Below, piece after piece: positions 13,823 through 15,874 of a stretch of 15,874 nucleotides of DNA. Within the stretch, counting starts at the first letter, position 1. Each line of letters opens with the position of its first letter. The notes beneath the pieces are model-generated. The model had not been told where the DNA came from and searched no databases. It worked only from the letters and a program-made list of their open reading frames with translations. The translations under genes were made by a program, and so were the position numbers. Origin of the DNA: JAVBNC01 sp031551765 (GTDB taxonomy: Bacteria > Desulfobacterota > Desulfovibrionia > Desulfovibrionales > Desulfovibrionaceae); contig JAVBNC010000108.1 of assembly GCA_031551765.1 (NCBI GenBank), positions 1 through 15,874 on the forward strand, written 5' to 3'.

Positions 13823-15139
13823 TCACTTAGCGACGTCAAAGAAGGAGGCGCTCCACTCCACAGCTTTCACATAGGCCAGGGACAGCTCTTCATCCTTCAG
13901 CTTCAGCGTTTTGGCTACCCGGGCCACCGCCTGCCAGTCCCCCTGCTCATGCAGGCGCACAAGGCTCAGCCAGGGGCCATAGGCGCTCTTTTCGCCTTTC
14001 AGGGCCGCGGCCACGTCTTCGCTGAGGGGGATATCCTCCAGCACCTCGTCCACGGACATGCCCAGCAGCGAGTCCAGCAGGGAAAACAGGCCGGTGAGGA
14101 ACAGGTCCTGGGGCAGCACGCCCCGCCCCAGAGCGCCGCGCCGCTGCAGCGTGACGCCCAGCGTTTCCAGAAACTTGGCCCGTTCCGCGGCAAGATAGGC
14201 CATTTCGCGGGAAACCGGGCCGGATTCCAGCGTGGCCAGCACGTTCACGCACAGCCACTGCATAAAGGTATTTCTGCCCAGCATAAGCAGCGCGTGCTGC
14301 ACGCTGGTGACTTCCGCCGCCAGGCCGAAATAGGCGGAGTTGCTAAAACGCAGGAAGTGGGAAGTAATGACCGCGTCATGCAACACCGCTTCAGCCAGGT
14401 CGGAAAGCTCCACGTCCGACCTGGCGCAAAGCGCCAGCAGCCGCGTGCGGGCGGCGTGGGAAGCGGAAACCTTTTTGCCCCGCATGGTTTCCGGCCGGCT
14501 GAAGAAAAAGCCCTGAAAAAGCCCGAAGCCCAAACGGCGGCAGAGTTCCGCCATTTCGCTGTCTTCAACCTTTTCAGCCAAGAGCTTACAGGGATACGTG
14601 CGTGCGGTCAGCGCAAGCCGCGCCACGTTTTCCGGCGAAAGGCCCAACACGTCGACCTTCACGATATCCGCCAGCGGCAGAAAGGGGCGCAGGTTATCCT
14701 GCCCCACGTAGTCATCCACCGCCACCTGATACCCGGCGGCTTTCAGCGAGGCCACCGCATCCAGCAGCTTGGCGGAAGGAACCGCGTCCTCCAGAATTTC
14801 CGCGATGCAGACTTCCGGCGGCATGAGCTTGAGCACCTGCGCTTCCAAAAGATCGCTGGTGAAGTTGATGAGCAGCTTCTGGCCCTGGCGCATGCCGGGC
14901 CGCACGGCGCTGTAGCCGTTCACAATGACGCTGGCCGTGGCCACGGCGCCGCTTACGTCGCCAATGCCGGTCTGGTCCGGGCGGCGGTATAACAGCTCAT
15001 ACCCCCACACAACCCCGTTGGTATCGAAAATCGGCTGTCTGGCCACAACGGTCTGCTGCGCCGGTTGCCATCCTTCAGGCGCGGGCGCGTGACTGTTGCC
15101 GAGGTGGCTTTCAAGAATAGCCGCTATGGACTCGTTCAT
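13823..15139 (-). CDS. EAL and HDOD domain protein (YuxH-type signalling protein)
   Basis: Cytoplasmic protein of 438 aa with an EAL domain (about 32-215) followed by an HDOD domain (about 220-420). In the EAL part, ARQPIFDTNGVVWGYELLYR replaces the canonical EAL-x-R signature with YELLYR. N92 (INFTSDLL), E114 (CIAEILED), D142-D143 (VAVDDYVG), K161 (VKVDVLG), E189 (LLAEKVED) and Q209 (FGLFQGFFFSRP) remain in the places expected for metal and c-di-GMP contacts. The HDOD part shows HDAVITSHFLRFSNSAYFGLAAEVTSVQHALLMLGR. Proteins of this type often have no or weak phosphodiesterase activity and act as c-di-GMP effectors in motility or stress. ATG 15139 follows AGGGGA. The upstream in-frame extension is not domain-like. 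A terminator downstream isolates it from the regulator. Confidence 0.9.
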   Translation of the reverse strand: MNESIAAILESHLGNSHAPAPEGWQPAQQTVVARQPIFDTNGVVWGYELLYRRPDQTGIGDVSGAVATASVIVNGYSAVRPGMRQGQKLLINFTSDLLEAQVLKLMPPEVCIAEILEDAVPSAKLLDAVASLKAAGYQVAVDDYVGQDNLRPFLPLADIVKVDVLGLSPENVARLALTARTYPCKLLAEKVEDSEMAELCRRLGFGLFQGFFFSRPETMRGKKVSASHAARTRLLALCARSDVELSDLAEAVLHDAVITSHFLRFSNSAYFGLAAEVTSVQHALLMLGRNTFMQWLCVNVLATLESGPVSREMAYLAAERAKFLETLGVTLQRRGALGRGVLPQDLFLTGLFSLLDSLLGMSVDEVLEDIPLSEDVAAALKGEKSAYGPWLSLVRLHEQGDWQAVARVAKTLKLKDEELSLAYVKAVEWSASFFDVAK

Positions 15140-15284
15140 GGCTTCCCCTGGTGCCGCGAAAATTGCCGTAACAGTCTCCTTTGAAAAGAGCCGCCACGGG
15201 CGGATCCGGACCGGTCGCACTCCCCCCGGAGTTCGGCATGCGGTCCGGCGCATCCAAAACAATGTGCGCCCCTGGGCGACGCAC

Positions 15285-15314
15285 TCTATACTGAACGCAA
15301 AGCGCGCGAAGCAA
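15285..15314 (-). promoter_or_regulatory. Possible sigma-70-type promoter of the EAL-HDOD gene
   Basis: On the minus strand TTGCTT (15309-15314) and TATAGA (15285-15290) are separated by 18 bp. It would give a leader of about 140 nt before ATG 15139. The -35 box is only a fair match. Confidence 0.35.
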
Positions 15315-15602
15315 AATTCAACGCGCGTGCATAAGAAGTATCATAGAAAAATGGTTAATGCACTAAAAACGTCAAAAAAGAAACTCCTATTTTTATCCAT
15401 AATTATATGGAGAAGCTCTCGGCATGCACCCGAAGGAATCAAAAGTTTTCGCAATGCCGGCCATGCTCTTGCCACGCCGACGCAGTTTCTGTGTTTCCGG
15501 CAGCCGCCGCTCTGCGCCGAGAATATTTTCCGCGCCAGTCTTTAATTTTACGTCATATTCCCCAAAAGAAACGCGCAAAAAAAGAAAACTGTGCCGGTCT
15601 TC

Positions 15603-15631
15603 TTGACACCCAGAGCAGCCTGGCGTAAAAA
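15603..15631 (+). promoter_or_regulatory. Sigma-70-type promoter of the tRNA cluster
   Basis: A perfect -35 TTGACA (15603-15608), 17-bp spacer and TAAAAA -10 box (15626-15631). The predicted start near 15638 is about 9 nt before the first tRNA, as expected for a stable-RNA operon. Confidence 0.65.
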
Positions 15632-15646
15632 GCTGATTCCCATTGA

Positions 15647-15723
<77 letters not shown>

Positions 15724-15728
15724 GACCC

Positions 15729-15803
<75 letters not shown>

Positions 15804-15809
15804 CATGAT

Positions 15810-15874
<65 letters not shown>

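Larger units (their letters stand above)
15140..15646. other. 507-bp spacer between the EAL-HDOD gene and the tRNA cluster
   Basis: I see no credible protein gene here. The stretch from about 15300 to 15420 is A+T-rich, which suits promoters reading away on both strands. For the EAL-HDOD gene there is a modest minus-strand candidate, and for the tRNAs a good plus-strand promoter; both are listed separately. Confidence 0.5.

Noticed and set aside
13687..13839. 51-residue N-terminal extension of the sigma-54 regulator
   Set aside because: It would run through an intrinsic terminator and overlap the EAL-HDOD stop codon, and it lacks PrpR_N similarity. GGAGG before GTG 13686 supports the shorter start.

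Overview
The window (about 15.9 kb, G+C-rich genes with A+T-rich spacers) looks like the chromosome of a deltaproteobacterium. My best guess is a Desulfovibrionaceae relative (Desulfovibrio/Bilophila type). This is inferred from the mix of a TAXI-type TRAP transporter, a PrpR-like sigma-54 activator, an anaerobic DcuC carrier and an EAL-HDOD protein. No phylogenetic marker is present that would prove it.

Layout. Left part, plus strand: an M20 metallopeptidase with its own strong terminator, then a TAXI TRAP transporter pair (binding protein, fused permease), also closed by a terminator. Middle and right, minus strand, read from right to left: an EAL-HDOD signalling protein with a terminator; a PrpR_N-PAS-AAA+-Fis sigma-54 activator with a terminator; a five-gene operon pcaF-pcaI-pcaJ-MFS-CMD; and a single dcuC gene convergent with the TRAP genes. 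At the far right, plus strand, is a tRNA cluster Gly(GCC)-Cys(GCA)-Gly(GCC, cut by the window edge), with a promoter in front.

How it works together. PcaI and PcaJ move CoA from succinyl-CoA to 3-oxoadipate, and PcaF splits 3-oxoadipyl-CoA to succinyl-CoA and acetyl-CoA. The net result is 3-oxoadipate + CoA -> succinate + acetyl-CoA. The MFS carrier is a candidate importer, and DcuC is a candidate succinate exporter or exchanger. The upper beta-ketoadipate enzymes (ring cleavage, PcaB, PcaD) are not in the window.

The most interesting signal is regulatory. The pcaF operon and dcuC, about 5 kb apart, each carry a -24/-12 (sigma-54) promoter, and the two are 15/17 identical. Each also has a dyad with core CYCA-N4-TGRG centred about 85 bp upstream of the -12 C (85.5 and 84.5 bp). 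A second dcuC dyad lies exactly 110 bp further upstream. This predicts a small regulon run by the adjacent sigma-54 activator. At least two of the three dyads coincide with transcript-end hairpins of the neighbouring gene or operon.
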